Shown: positions 33,580 through 43,120 of the stretch, piece by piece
How the letters are laid out: each line of letters starts with the position of its first letter
Numbering within the stretch: position 1 is the first letter of the stretch
From: an uncultured Paracoccaceae bacterium
GTDB lineage: Bacteria > Pseudomonadota > Alphaproteobacteria > Rhodobacterales > Rhodobacteraceae
Reading direction: 5' to 3'
NCBI GenBank assembly: GCA_947489445.1
Contig: CANLDN010000001.1
Location: forward strand, 930,001-994,000
DNA: 64,000 bases
Position numbers and translations under genes: made by a program
Notes under the pieces: generated by a model
Told to the model about the DNA's origin: nothing
What the model saw: only the letters and a program-made list of their open reading frames with translations
The model's database searches: none

Positions 33580-34419
33580 ATGCGCGCAGTTTTTGGATTG
33601 GTTCTTTTGATCGGCATGGGATTGGCAGGTTTTGCCGTTTTCATGGTCAAAGGATACTTTGATGATCAGGCGGCTGTTCTCGAACGTGAACGCCAGCGCT
33701 CGGCCACTGCCATTGTCACCGTAGATGTTTACGCACCCAACCGCGCGTTGACCTACGGCGAGCTGCTGACAGCAGATGACGTCACACTGATCAAATATGC
33801 CCGCGATTATCTACCCGAAGGCGTGTTTCAGACAGAGGAAGAGCTTTTTCCGGAAGGCGTTGAAAGACCACGAGTCGTGACACGTCCCATGGAGATAAAC
33901 GAACCGATTATGGCCGTGAAGGTTACCGAACCGGGTGCAAGCCGCGGCATAACCGCGTTACTTGACCGCGGCATGCGTGCATTCCCATTGGCAGACAACA
34001 TCACCCGCGCATTCGCTGAGGAACTGCGGCCGAATGATCGACTTGATGTATATTGGGGCGGCACCATCAATGGGCGTAGAATTACGAGATTGATCATGAC
34101 CGGGCTACAGGTGATTGCGGTGGACGAAGCCGATGCGAATGGCAGTGGCGGCGGCAGTGGCGTGGTTATTCAGGTGACGCCCGAGCAATTCGCGGCACTT
34201 GCTTCGGCACAAGACGCCGGGTCGCTTTCTTTAACACCAGTCGGCACAGGTGACGACACTGTCGTGGAATCAATTCAGACCGATATTCAAGAGGTCCTTG
34301 GCATTGAAGAAGTCATCGTCGCAGAACCTGAGGTCATTCAGGAAGAACAAAAGTGCTACGTCAGCCAGGGATTTGGCGTAAATGCCGTTCAAATCGAAAT
34401 CGAGTGTCAGGAGCAGTGA
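33580..34419 (+). CDS. cpaB: Flp pilus assembly protein CpaB
   Basis: 279 residues. An N-terminal membrane helix (MRAVFGLVLLIGMGLAGFAVFMVKGYF), then a SAF domain at about 45-120 (VTVDVYAPNRALTYGELLTADDVTLIKY...MEINEPIMAVKVTEPG), and a RcpC/CpaB region with PNDRLDVYWGGTINGRR. The family is periplasmic and works with the secretin CpaC. A terminator follows, which separates it from cpaC. Confidence 0.92.
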   Translation: MRAVFGLVLLIGMGLAGFAVFMVKGYFDDQAAVLERERQRSATAIVTVDVYAPNRALTYGELLTADDVTLIKYARDYLPEGVFQTEEELFPEGVERPRVVTRPMEINEPIMAVKVTEPGASRGITALLDRGMRAFPLADNITRAFAEELRPNDRLDVYWGGTINGRRITRLIMTGLQVIAVDEADANGSGGGSGVVIQVTPEQFAALASAQDAGSLSLTPVGTGDDTVVESIQTDIQEVLGIEEVIVAEPEVIQEEQKCYVSQGFGVNAVQIEIECQEQ

Positions 34420-34449
34420 CGCACAACCATAGCTAGCGCTTCGAGACCG

Positions 34450-34480
34450 ACGCCCAGGATTTTTCTTGGGCGTTTTTTTT
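34450..34480 (+). terminator. Intrinsic terminator between cpaB and cpaC
   Basis: ACGCCCA (34450-34456) pairs with TGGGCGT (34467-34473) and is followed by a run of seven T. It lies 31 bases after the cpaB stop, so cpaC and later genes likely need another promoter or read-through. Confidence 0.85.
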
Positions 34481-34631
34481 GCCCTTCAGCCGGAGTGTTG
34501 CGCGTTATCCACATTCGATTCACCTGCCAACGTATTGATTCTTGCAATAAATGCGGAACTGCCCCATGGTCGGCAAATCATGGGCACTTAAGACCCGTAT
34601 AACGAGGCGTGATCGGAGAGGCAGGTCACTT

Positions 34632-36077
34632 ATGAAGTATGACAGATTTATCAAAGCCGCACTTACCGGCTTGACGTTGTCGCTCACAGCGGCAGCACCT
34701 ACTATGGCACCGGCCGAAACGTTGCGCGTTCTGCGCGGCGCGGCGTCCAGTGCCCTTAACGTCCCGATGAACCGGGCCGTTGTCGTGGAAAGCGACGTTC
34801 CATTCACGGAACTATCCATCGCCAACCCCGGCATTGCAGACATCTCGTCTTTGTCTGACAGAACGATTTATGTGCTTGGCAAAGAGCCCGGCCGCACCAC
34901 ACTGACCCTTCTGGGCACAGATGGCCGGTTGATCACCAACGTTGAGGTTCATGTCACACCTGACATGGCTGAATTCAAGGAACGCCTGACGCAAATCTTG
35001 CCAGGCGAAAACATTGAGGTCCGCACGGCAAACGATGGCATCGTGCTGTCGGGTACTGTCAGCTCAACAGCGCGGCTTGACCGGGCATTGGACTTGGCGA
35101 ACCGTTACGCACCTGATCGGGTATCAAACCTGATGAGCGTGGGTGGAACACAGCAGGTTATGCTAAAAGTGCGCTTTGCAGAAATGCAGCGGACGGTGAG
35201 TAAGGCGCTTTCTTCTTCCTTGTCACTGCAAGGCCGGTCAAATGCGACCGATATTATTGGTGGTACGGGTGTGGGCGGCGTTGGCGCCATACCATCCACC
35301 ACAGATCCGGGCGCATTTGAGCCAAGAGCCGGGGTGTTGACATCAAGTGCTGACAGCAACGGCGCATTCCTGTTCGGGTTCGGCGCAGGTGGCCTTGAAG
35401 TTGGCATCCTGCTTGAAGCACTGGAAAGCCGCGGCGTCGTCCGCTCGCTTGCAGAGCCAAACCTGACAGCACTCAGCGGTCAAGAGGCGACGTTCCTTGC
35501 AGGTGGCGAATATCCTGTACCGGTCAGCAACGATGAAGGAACCATTACGGTTGAATACAAACCATTCGGTGTTGAGCTGAACTTTGTTCCGCGTGTTGTT
35601 GATGGTGACATCATTAACCTTGAACTGATCGCAGCTGTTTCGGCGATTGATCCATCAAACGCTGCACAATTCGGTGGCTTCGAGATCGATGCGTTCACCC
35701 GCCGCGAAACGTCGACAACCGTCGAGATGCGCGATGGTGAAAGCTTTGCAATCGCCGGTCTGCTGACAGATGATTTCACTGACTTGAACGGCCAGGTGCC
35801 ATGGATCGGTGACGTGCCAATCCTCGGTGCGTTGTTCCGCAGCGCGGAATATCGTCGCAACCAGACAGAGCTGGTCATCATCGTCACACCACATCTGGTG
35901 TCTCCAACCCGCGGTGCCGCACTTGCGCTGCCGACGGATCGGGTACGCCCCCCAACCGAGCAGGATCTCTTCTTGTTTGGTCGTGTGGCCAGAACAGATG
36001 CACCATCCAGCGGTGGTGCAGGCGAAGTGGCACGCCAGGACTTTAGCGGGTCCTATGGCTATGTCCTGGATGAATGA
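34632..36077 (+). CDS. cpaC: Type II/IV secretin CpaC (RcpA)
   Basis: 481 residues from the ATG at 34632, which begins a signal peptide (KAALTGLTLSLTAAAPTMAPAE); an upstream start at 34551 would bury it. A periplasmic N-domain (about 30-200, VLRVLRG..VPFTELSIANPGIADISSLSDRTIYVLG) precedes the secretin domain (about 225-445) with EPNLTALSGQEATFLAGGEYPVPV and PWIGDVPILGALFRS...QTELVIIVTPHLVSP. It forms the outer-membrane pore of the Tad pilus. Confidence 0.95.
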   Translation: MKYDRFIKAALTGLTLSLTAAAPTMAPAETLRVLRGAASSALNVPMNRAVVVESDVPFTELSIANPGIADISSLSDRTIYVLGKEPGRTTLTLLGTDGRLITNVEVHVTPDMAEFKERLTQILPGENIEVRTANDGIVLSGTVSSTARLDRALDLANRYAPDRVSNLMSVGGTQQVMLKVRFAEMQRTVSKALSSSLSLQGRSNATDIIGGTGVGGVGAIPSTTDPGAFEPRAGVLTSSADSNGAFLFGFGAGGLEVGILLEALESRGVVRSLAEPNLTALSGQEATFLAGGEYPVPVSNDEGTITVEYKPFGVELNFVPRVVDGDIINLELIAAVSAIDPSNAAQFGGFEIDAFTRRETSTTVEMRDGESFAIAGLLTDDFTDLNGQVPWIGDVPILGALFRSAEYRRNQTELVIIVTPHLVSPTRGAALALPTDRVRPPTEQDLFLFGRVARTDAPSSGGAGEVARQDFSGSYGYVLDE

Positions 36078-36092
36078 TTGGAGCGCAGGTCG

Positions 36093-36749
36093 ATGAAATA
36101 CTTAATGACAACGGCTATTGCCGCAGCGGCACTCGCAGGGTGCACACCGACGGATCCCACGTTTTCGGGGTTCTATTCTGAAGCAGGATCACAGACTGAC
36201 TCTGGCGACTTTGGGAATGCCACAATGAACAACATGCTTGTTCAGTCGGGGCAGCAGGATTACACCATCAATCTGGCGCGCCGTTTCGCGTCAGAGGTGA
36301 ACTCCACCGTCAACTTTGCCTTTAACTCAACAGTGCTGGACGCCGATGCGCGTACAACATTGTTGCGTCAGGCAGACTGGATCCGCCAATTCCCAGAAGT
36401 CCGCTTCCGGGTTTATGGCCACACCGACCTTGTGGGTAGCCAAGCATACAACAGAAGCCTCGGCCTACGCCGGGCGCAAGCTGTGGTTGCCTTCCTGACA
36501 AGTCAGGGTATTGATCGCAACCGCCTGGAGGCAGTCGCCTCCTTCGGTGAGACACGCCCAGTGGTTGAAACCGAAAATCGCGAGCGCCGGAACCGGCGTA
36601 CCGTGACCGAAGTTTCAGGCTTCGTCGAGAACGATCCGATGCTCCTGAATGGGAAATATGCGCAAGTGATCTTCCGCGAATACGTCGTAAGCGCTGTTCC
36701 GCAGAGAACGGTTAGCGAAACGGCGATTACAACAGGCGGCGGTGGCTGA
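36093..36749 (+). CDS. OmpA-domain lipoprotein in the Tad cluster
   Basis: 218 residues. The N-terminus is a lipoprotein signal (MKYLMTTAIAAAALAGC, Cys17). Residues about 70-175 form an OmpA peptidoglycan-binding domain: FAFNSTVLDADARTTLL, VYGHTDLVGSQAYNRSLGLRRAQAVVAFLTSQGI. It lies 15 bases after cpaC. In many Tad loci this position holds CpaD; here an OmpA lipoprotein may tether the secretin to peptidoglycan. That role is inferred from position. Confidence 0.88.
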   Translation: MKYLMTTAIAAAALAGCTPTDPTFSGFYSEAGSQTDSGDFGNATMNNMLVQSGQQDYTINLARRFASEVNSTVNFAFNSTVLDADARTTLLRQADWIRQFPEVRFRVYGHTDLVGSQAYNRSLGLRRAQAVVAFLTSQGIDRNRLEAVASFGETRPVVETENRERRNRRTVTEVSGFVENDPMLLNGKYAQVIFREYVVSAVPQRTVSETAITTGGGG

Positions 36750-36766
36750 TTTCTGCCTATGATTGG

Positions 36767-36786
36767 CGCCGGGCCCACGCCCGGCG
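36767..36786 (+). terminator. GC-rich hairpin after the OmpA lipoprotein gene
   Basis: CGCCGGGC, loop CCAC, GCCCGGCG: an 8-bp stem 17 bases after the stop. No T-run follows, so an intrinsic terminator is uncertain. Confidence 0.45.
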
Positions 36787-36923
36787 TCAACACTCTCTCG
36801 ATTTTTCCAAGATCGTCCCAATATTCCGCACAATTACGATCTTTTGGTCCAAATCTCGACATGATTGTCCCCAATAGTCACATCAGTAAGGTACGCGCTG
36901 CCGCAGGGTAGCAGGTGTTAACG

Positions 36924-36959
36924 TATGATGTGCTGGTCCTCACCGCCAACTACATCATA
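36924..36959. promoter_or_regulatory. Inverted repeat upstream of cpaE
   Basis: TATGATGT (36924-36931) and its complement ACATCATA (36952-36959), 20 bases apart, about 40 bases before the cpaE start. A possible operator for the cpaE-onwards transcript. Confidence 0.4.
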
Positions 36960-36996
36960 TTATAAAGACGCCACAAACTGATGAGGACGTTTGACA

Positions 36997-38241
36997 ATGA
37001 GTACGAGTCCGGTCGTTCAGCACGACCCACCCCCGATTGTTGCCTGCACAATCAGCCGCGACGTCCAGATTTTTGATCTTCTGATCGAAGATATGGAAGC
37101 GGCGCTAGGTGATTCTTGGGGTGACCTGAGCTTTGAAGACGCCGTGCCATTCTTAAGCCAGCCGGAATCAAGTGGCTTGCAATTCGTCACAATTGCGATG
37201 GACGCCAATGACGAAGACAATCTTGAAACTGTGTCCGAGGTCATTGCCGCAGCCAAGGCGGCTCGCATCAAGGTCATTCTGATTGCCGAAGACGTCAGCC
37301 CCACAGCATTGCACCAACTGCTGCGTGAAGGTGGCGACGAATTTGTCCCCTACCCGCTTCCAGAAAACGAATTGGCGCGCGCCATTGAACGTGTTCTGAC
37401 GGCCGAAGAACCGGCAGCACAGGCCCGTGGTGAAAAGAAATTCAATGCGACAGGCGACCGCTCCGGCGTCGTTATTCCAATTCATGGCCTTGCTGGTGGC
37501 ACCGGGGCGACAATGCTTGCTGTGAACATGGCGTGGGAACTGGCTAACATCCAGAAAGAAGAGCCACCCAAAGTCTGTCTTCTTGATCTCGACTTTCAGT
37601 TTGGGACAGCGTCGACTTATCTCGACCTGCCGCGCCGCGAAGCCGTTCTGGAAATGTTAACGGACACAGATGCGATGGACAGCGAGACGTTCATGCAGGC
37701 GTTATTGACATATGGCGACACATTGCATGTGCTGACATCCCCGACAGATATGATCCCACTGGACATGATTACGCCCGAAGACATCGAACGGGTTATCGAA
37801 ATGGCGCGGGTCAATTTTGACTATGTCATCATCGACATGCCGTCGACCATGGTCGAATGGTCCCAAACCGTTCTTGAGATGGCGCATGTCTACTTCGCCA
37901 TGATCGAACTCGATATGCGATCAGCTCAGAACACTCTGCGGATCAAGCGCGCGCTGCAATCCGAGGATCTCCCGTTTGAAAAAATCCGCTTCGTGCTCAA
38001 TCGTGCTCCGGGTTTCACTGATCTCAATGGCAAAAGCCGGGTGAAACGGTTGTCCGAAAGTCTGGGCATATCGATAGAAGTTCTTTTACCTGATGGTGGT
38101 AAACCTGTGATGCAAAGTGCGGACCATGGTGCGCCAATGGCCGAGGGGATCCCAAAGAACCCCTTGCGCAAAGAAATCCTGAAACTTGCGAAGTCCGTGC
38201 ATGACGTCAACCAGGCTGATGCAACAGAAGCTAGAGCTTAA
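36997..38241 (+). CDS. cpaE: Pilus localisation ATPase-like protein CpaE (TadZ)
   Basis: 414 residues from the ATG at 36997. An N-terminal receiver-like domain (about 15-130) is followed by a MinD/ParA-type domain. Its P-loop region reads HGLAGGTGATMLAVNMA: both lysines of the canonical KGGxGKT are missing, so ATP hydrolysis is doubtful. CpaE/TadZ places the pilus machinery at the pole; atypical P-loops are known in this family. GAGGACG precedes the start. cpaF follows after 11 bases. Confidence 0.93.
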   Translation: MSTSPVVQHDPPPIVACTISRDVQIFDLLIEDMEAALGDSWGDLSFEDAVPFLSQPESSGLQFVTIAMDANDEDNLETVSEVIAAAKAARIKVILIAEDVSPTALHQLLREGGDEFVPYPLPENELARAIERVLTAEEPAAQARGEKKFNATGDRSGVVIPIHGLAGGTGATMLAVNMAWELANIQKEEPPKVCLLDLDFQFGTASTYLDLPRREAVLEMLTDTDAMDSETFMQALLTYGDTLHVLTSPTDMIPLDMITPEDIERVIEMARVNFDYVIIDMPSTMVEWSQTVLEMAHVYFAMIELDMRSAQNTLRIKRALQSEDLPFEKIRFVLNRAPGFTDLNGKSRVKRLSESLGISIEVLLPDGGKPVMQSADHGAPMAEGIPKNPLRKEILKLAKSVHDVNQADATEARA

Positions 38242-38252
38242 GAGGCAACAAG

Positions 38253-39716
38253 ATGTTTTCGAAGTATAAAAAGCCAAGCGTTCCAAAGGACACTCCTGCA
38301 AACGCCACGCCGGCACCTAGTGGTGCAAAAATCAATGTGGCACCCGTGGCGGTCGCGCCCGAAGAACCGCGCCAGTCATTGATGAAGGCGATGCCAGCCA
38401 AACGCCCCGGCGAGGCTGGCCCTGTCGACAAGGAAAAACGCCGCAAGGAACGTCTGGGCGAAATCAAGCTGGAACTGCACAAAGCCCTGCTTGATAACCT
38501 CAACCTGGCAGCCCTAGATACCGCGTCCGAACAGGAATTACGTACAGAGATCAATGCGATCGCCAACGAAACCCTTGAAGACATGGGTATCGTTCTGAAC
38601 CGTGACGAACGTCAAACGCTCAGCCAGGATCTATTTTTCGAAGTCACCGGCCTTGGGCCGCTCGAAACCTTGCTGAAAGATGACGGCGTCAACGATATTC
38701 TAGTCAACGGCCCGCAGCAGATTTTTGTGGAACGTGACGGCAAACTACAACTGACCGACATCACGTTCAAAGACGAAAAGCACCTCCTGCGGATTATCGA
38801 CAAAATCGTCTCCGCCGTTGGTCGGCGGGTCGATGAAAGCAATCCTTACGTCGATGCGCGCTTGGCCGACGGTTCGCGTTTCAACGCCATGGTGCCACCG
38901 ATTGCGGTGGACGGTAGCCTTGTTTCTATTCGTAAGTTCAAAAAGGACAAGTTGGGCATCGAAGAGCTGGTGAAATTCGGTGCGTTCACTGAAGAAATGG
39001 CCGCTTATCTGCAGGCTGCGGTGTCGACCCGCCTGAATATCATCGTGTCAGGTGGTACGGGTTCTGGTAAAACGACCACGCTGAACGCCTTGTCAGGCTT
39101 TATCGACGATGCCGAACGCATTCTGACGATCGAGGATACGGCCGAACTTCAGCTTCAACAGACACATGTGGGCCGAATGGAAAGCCGTCCGCCCAACGTC
39201 GAGGGTAAAGGCGGCGTATCTCAGCGCGACTGTCTGAAAAACGCGCTCCGGATGCGCCCGGATCGGATCATCGTGGGGGAAACCCGTGGTGAAGAGGTCA
39301 TCGACATGTTGCAGGCCATGAACACAGGTCACGACGGGTCAATGACAACGATCCACGCCAACAGCGCACGTGACGGCGTGTCCCGTCTGGAAAACATGAT
39401 CGCGATGGCCGGGATCGAAATGCCCATCAAGGCGATGCGCAGTCAGATTTCGTCCGCTGTGAACCTGATCGTGCAGGCCTCGCGTCTGCAGGATGGTTCA
39501 CGCCGCATGACCTCGATCACGGAAATCACCGGCATGGAAGGCGATGTTATTTCCATGCAAGAGATTTTCCGCTATCAACGTGTGGGTCTGACACCGGACA
39601 ACAAAATTATCGGCCATTTCACAGCGACCGGCGTGCGCAGTCACTTCTCTGAACGCTTCAAACTGTGGGGCTACGATCTGCCACCGGCAATCTTCGAACC
39701 TATGGTCGCGGAGTAA
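38253..39716 (+). CDS. cpaF: Pilus assembly ATPase CpaF (TadA)
   Basis: 487 residues, type II/IV secretion ATPase family. Walker A is [14 protein letters not shown] at about 267-280; Asp and His boxes follow ([43 protein letters not shown]). The N-terminal about 90 residues are a charged linker. It powers Flp pilus assembly at the inner membrane. Part of a cpaE-cpaF-tadB-tadC run with gaps of 6-11 bases. Confidence 0.97.
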   Translation: MFSKYKKPSVPKDTPANATPAPSGAKINVAPVAVAPEEPRQSLMKAMPAKRPGEAGPVDKEKRRKERLGEIKLELHKALLDNLNLAALDTASEQELRTEINAIANETLEDMGIVLNRDERQTLSQDLFFEVTGLGPLETLLKDDGVNDILVNGPQQIFVERDGKLQLTDITFKDEKHLLRIIDKIVSAVGRRVDESNPYVDARLADGSRFNAMVPPIAVDGSLVSIRKFKKDKLGIEELVKFGAFTEEMAAYLQAAVSTRLNIIVSGGTGSGKTTTLNALSGFIDDAERILTIEDTAELQLQQTHVGRMESRPPNVEGKGGVSQRDCLKNALRMRPDRIIVGETRGEEVIDMLQAMNTGHDGSMTTIHANSARDGVSRLENMIAMAGIEMPIKAMRSQISSAVNLIVQASRLQDGSRRMTSITEITGMEGDVISMQEIFRYQRVGLTPDNKIIGHFTATGVRSHFSERFKLWGYDLPPAIFEPMVAE

Positions 39717-39722
39717 CATATA

Positions 39723-40688
39723 ATGATTTCTGTCGAACCACTTATCTATATCGTTATCTTTATCGCCATTCTGGCGCTTGTTCAGGGTGCCTATCTGGTC
39801 ATCTTCGGCAAGTCGATCAGCATGGACGGCAAGGTAAACCGTCGCCTCGACATGCTCGACAAGGGCGGGAACCGCGAACAGGTTCTTGACCAACTGCGCA
39901 AAGAAATGACGCAGCACATGAAATCCCAAAGCATTCCGATCTATTCGATGCTGGCGGATAAGGCACAAAAAGCAAATATTGCCTTCACACCTATGCAGAT
40001 CATTCTGTTGATGGCTGTTGTCAGCTTCGTGGCATTCATGATGTTGACAGTTCTGACACAGGTTGCCCTGGCCGTTCGGGTCCTTGTTGGCATCTTGATG
40101 GGTGTCGGCGGCGTCTATGTCTGGATCAACAGCAAGGCCAACAAGCGCATGTCGATGATCGGTGAACAACTCCCAGAAGCAGTGGAACTTATGGTCCGTT
40201 CACTGCGCGTCGGCCACCCGTTTTCCAACGCGATTTCCATCGTGGCTAAAGAGGTGGCCGATCCACTTGGGACAGAAATGGGCATGATATCGGACGAGGC
40301 CGCCTATGGTCGGGATATGGGCGAAACCCTGAAAGCCATGGCCGAACGTCTGGACAATCAGGATATGCGCTTTCTTGCGGTAGCGGTGAACATCCAGCAG
40401 ACATCCGGTGGTAACCTCGCCGAAATTCTTGATGGTCTTGCAAAAGTAATCCGCGCCCGTTTCCGCCTGTTTCGTCGCGTCAATGCCATCACCGCCGAGG
40501 CAAAATGGTCCGGCAAATTGTTGTCGGGTTTTCCAATTATCGCACTTATCATGATCACGCTGGTAAAGCCGGATTACTTTGATGAGGTGATGGAAAGCTC
40601 ACTGTTCATCCCCGCATGTTTCGTCGTCGCCGCCTTTCTGGTCTTGAACCTGATCGTCATGCGCGCACTCGTTAATATCAAGGTCTGA
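39723..40688 (+). CDS. tadB: Pilus assembly protein TadB
   Basis: 321 residues. N-terminal and mid-protein membrane helices and a T2SSF domain at about 160-285 (PEAVELMVRSLRVGHPFSNAISIVAKEVADPLG...DMRFLAVAVNIQQTSGGNLAEILDGLAKVIR). It forms the inner-membrane platform with TadC. It starts 6 bases after cpaF. Confidence 0.95.
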   Translation: MISVEPLIYIVIFIAILALVQGAYLVIFGKSISMDGKVNRRLDMLDKGGNREQVLDQLRKEMTQHMKSQSIPIYSMLADKAQKANIAFTPMQIILLMAVVSFVAFMMLTVLTQVALAVRVLVGILMGVGGVYVWINSKANKRMSMIGEQLPEAVELMVRSLRVGHPFSNAISIVAKEVADPLGTEMGMISDEAAYGRDMGETLKAMAERLDNQDMRFLAVAVNIQQTSGGNLAEILDGLAKVIRARFRLFRRVNAITAEAKWSGKLLSGFPIIALIMITLVKPDYFDEVMESSLFIPACFVVAAFLVLNLIVMRALVNIKV

Positions 40689-40698
40689 GGATCGTCCC

Positions 40699-41661
40699 AT
40701 GGAAGCCATCCAAACTATGATCACCGACACACTGGGCCCTTTTGGCCCTTTGCTGGTTGTCGGTCTGCTCGGGGTCTTCATGATCCTGATCACCTTACCT
40801 GTCTTGCTCAAGAAGGAAGTCGATCCCCTTGACAAGTTGAAGGCGAATAGTCGCCAGACTGAAAAGAAAGGCGTGAAGGGCGAAAAACTGCGGAGCGGCG
40901 CCAGCAGGGACAAGCTGGAAAAGTACTCCAACTTCCTTGAGCCGCAAAACGAAGAGGAATACTCAGCCATCAAGCTGAAGCTGATGCAAGCTGGCTATCG
41001 CAGCAAGAATTCGGTGCGGATCTTTCACTTTTTGCAATTCGCGTTGGGTATTTTTGGCCTTCTGGTTGGGGGTATCTATGCGATGTTCAAGATGTCACAG
41101 GGTGATGTCAGCTCACAGCAACTCATCTTTATGATCATGGGCCCTGGTGGTGTCGGCTACATGCTGCCCAAATACTGGGTCGCACGCCGCCGGGAAACAC
41201 GTCAAAAGGAAATCACCAACGGCTTCCCCGACAGCCTCGACATGATGCTCGTCTGCGTGGAGGCGGGTCAATCGCTCGATCAGTCTATTGTCCGCGTGTC
41301 AAAAGAACTGCGCTCCGGTTTCCCTGATCTTTCAGATGAATTTGAAATGGTCAGCCAAGAGGTGAAAGCCGGTAAGGACAAAACGACCGTTCTAAAGGAC
41401 ATGTCAGAGCGTTGCGGCGTTCAGGACATCACCAGCTTCGTGACTGTGCTGGTACAATCGCAGCAGTTTGGTACATCGATCGCAGATGCATTGCGGGTCT
41501 ATTCATCCGAGATGCGCGATAAGCGTGTTATGCGCGCTGAAGAAGCGGCCAACAAACTGCCAACAAAAATGACACTGGCCACGATGATGTTGACGGTGCC
41601 GCCACTGATGGCCATTCTGATCGGGCCTTCTATCTTCGCTATTGCAACAAACCTCGGCTAG
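40699..41661 (+). CDS. tadC: Pilus assembly protein TadC
   Basis: 320 residues. Same architecture as TadB: membrane helices and a T2SSF domain (FPDSLDMMLVCVEAGQSLDQSIVRVSKELRSGFPDLSDEFEMV...DITSFVTVLVQSQQFGTSIADALRVYS). The N-terminal half has a basic, charged linker. It is 10 bases after tadB. Confidence 0.95.
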   Translation: MEAIQTMITDTLGPFGPLLVVGLLGVFMILITLPVLLKKEVDPLDKLKANSRQTEKKGVKGEKLRSGASRDKLEKYSNFLEPQNEEEYSAIKLKLMQAGYRSKNSVRIFHFLQFALGIFGLLVGGIYAMFKMSQGDVSSQQLIFMIMGPGGVGYMLPKYWVARRRETRQKEITNGFPDSLDMMLVCVEAGQSLDQSIVRVSKELRSGFPDLSDEFEMVSQEVKAGKDKTTVLKDMSERCGVQDITSFVTVLVQSQQFGTSIADALRVYSSEMRDKRVMRAEEAANKLPTKMTLATMMLTVPPLMAILIGPSIFAIATNLG

Positions 41662-41673
41662 GGCTGACGCAGC

Positions 41674-42234
41674 ATGCAAATCAAACAAGGCCTCGCCGGC
41701 CTTTTGTTGATCACTTTGGCCGCCTGCTCTTCAGGCGGCCTTGGTCGTTCGTCTGACGGTGTTTTTGCACCGGGCGTTTCTGGCGAAAGCAATATTGATG
41801 GACTCATCGTCGGGCATCGCTTGATGGCGGCCGGAGAGTACGAATTGGCCCTCAAGGCCTATAGCCGGGCCGCGTCCCAACAAGGTCTGAACGTCGACAC
41901 GATGTCCGCCATTGGTTCAGCCAATCTTAATCTGGGGCGCTTGGGGCAAGCGGAACGCTGGCTGCGTCGCGCCGTGGAGGAAGACCCAACCTTTCCGCCA
42001 GCCTGGAATAATCTGGGTGTTATCTTGATGGAACAGGGCAATGTTGCCGAAGCAAGCGAGGTTTTTCGCCGCGCATATGCCGCTGATAACGGAAATTCGG
42101 ACGAAATTCGTGATAACCTGCGGTTAGCGCTCGCAAATTTGGCAAATCCGGGTAATAATGCGTTACAAGAAAATCAGAACTATAATCTGATCCGGCGGGG
42201 CGCAGGCGATTTTGTACTCATGTCGGACTTGTAA
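41674..42234 (+). CDS. tadD: TPR lipoprotein (TadD-like)
   Basis: 186 residues with a lipobox (LLLITLAAC, Cys18). TPR motifs occupy about 45-140: LMAAGEYELALKAYSRAASQQ, GSANLNLGRLGQAERWLRRAVEEDPTFPPAWNNLGVILMEQGNVAEASEVF. TadD lipoproteins are needed for pilus assembly and secretin function. It follows tadC after 12 bases. Confidence 0.9.
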   Translation: MQIKQGLAGLLLITLAACSSGGLGRSSDGVFAPGVSGESNIDGLIVGHRLMAAGEYELALKAYSRAASQQGLNVDTMSAIGSANLNLGRLGQAERWLRRAVEEDPTFPPAWNNLGVILMEQGNVAEASEVFRRAYAADNGNSDEIRDNLRLALANLANPGNNALQENQNYNLIRRGAGDFVLMSDL

Positions 42235-42262
42235 GGTAAGAGCAGCAAAAGGACGCAGAAAC

Positions 42263-43117
42263 ATGCGCCATCAAATCTTTCTAACGCTATGCGCGGCGAC
42301 CATTGGTCTGTCCGCATGTGAAAAATCCTCCGAAGCTGAAGTCGAACGCGCCCTTCAGGACCTCAACGTCGTTGATGAAAGCAACCTCAACGATGTGATG
42401 CTAACGGTTGGCGATCCCCAAGAGGCCGTAAACTATTTCGCAGGTGCGAATGCCAATGACCCGGGACGCATTGATTTGCAACGTGGCCTCGCCAAATCGC
42501 TGACACGCGCCGGGCGCAACGCAGAGGCTGTTTCGGCATGGGAAACCGTCTTGACCCATGAAGAATCCGGAAACGTCGACCGTGTCGATCTGGCTGACGC
42601 ACTGATCCGAGGAAACAATTGGGATGAAGCGGCTGCAATGCTCAATACTGTGCCGCCAACCTACGAGACCTTCAAACGTTACCGGTTGGAAGCCATGGTT
42701 GCCGACAGCCGCCAGCAATGGGACAAAGCAGACAGCTTTTATGAAACTGCTGTAGGTCTCACCACACGGCCTGCTTCAGTATATAACAACTGGGGTTATT
42801 CCAAACTGACACGCGGCGACTATGCCGATGCAGAGCGGATGTTCATCGACGCGCTGCGTTTCGATGATGGCTTGTTCACTGCAAAGAACAACCTTGTATT
42901 GGCCCGCGGCGCACAGCGCAATTATACCCTGCCTGTTGTCCAGATGACCCAGATTGAGCGTGCGCAGCTCATGCACACGATGGCACTGGCAGCCATTAAA
43001 CAAAACGATGTGAGTATGGGTAAATCGCTTCTGAATGATGCAATCGACACCCATCCGCAATACTTCGAAGCGGCAGTGCGCTCGCTTCAAGCACTTGAAA
43101 ACAACGTGACCAACTAA
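42263..43117 (+). CDS. TPR lipoprotein, second, in the Tad cluster
   Basis: 284 residues from the ATG at 42263, which begins a lipoprotein signal (MRHQIFLTLCAATIGLSAC, Cys19). TPR-type helices run through the rest (GLAKSLTRAGRNAEAVSAWETVL, WGYSKLTRGDYADAERMFIDALRF). It is distinct from the preceding TPR gene. It probably also supports pilus assembly. Confidence 0.87.
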   Translation: MRHQIFLTLCAATIGLSACEKSSEAEVERALQDLNVVDESNLNDVMLTVGDPQEAVNYFAGANANDPGRIDLQRGLAKSLTRAGRNAEAVSAWETVLTHEESGNVDRVDLADALIRGNNWDEAAAMLNTVPPTYETFKRYRLEAMVADSRQQWDKADSFYETAVGLTTRPASVYNNWGYSKLTRGDYADAERMFIDALRFDDGLFTAKNNLVLARGAQRNYTLPVVQMTQIERAQLMHTMALAAIKQNDVSMGKSLLNDAIDTHPQYFEAAVRSLQALENNVTN

Positions 43118-43120
43118 AAA

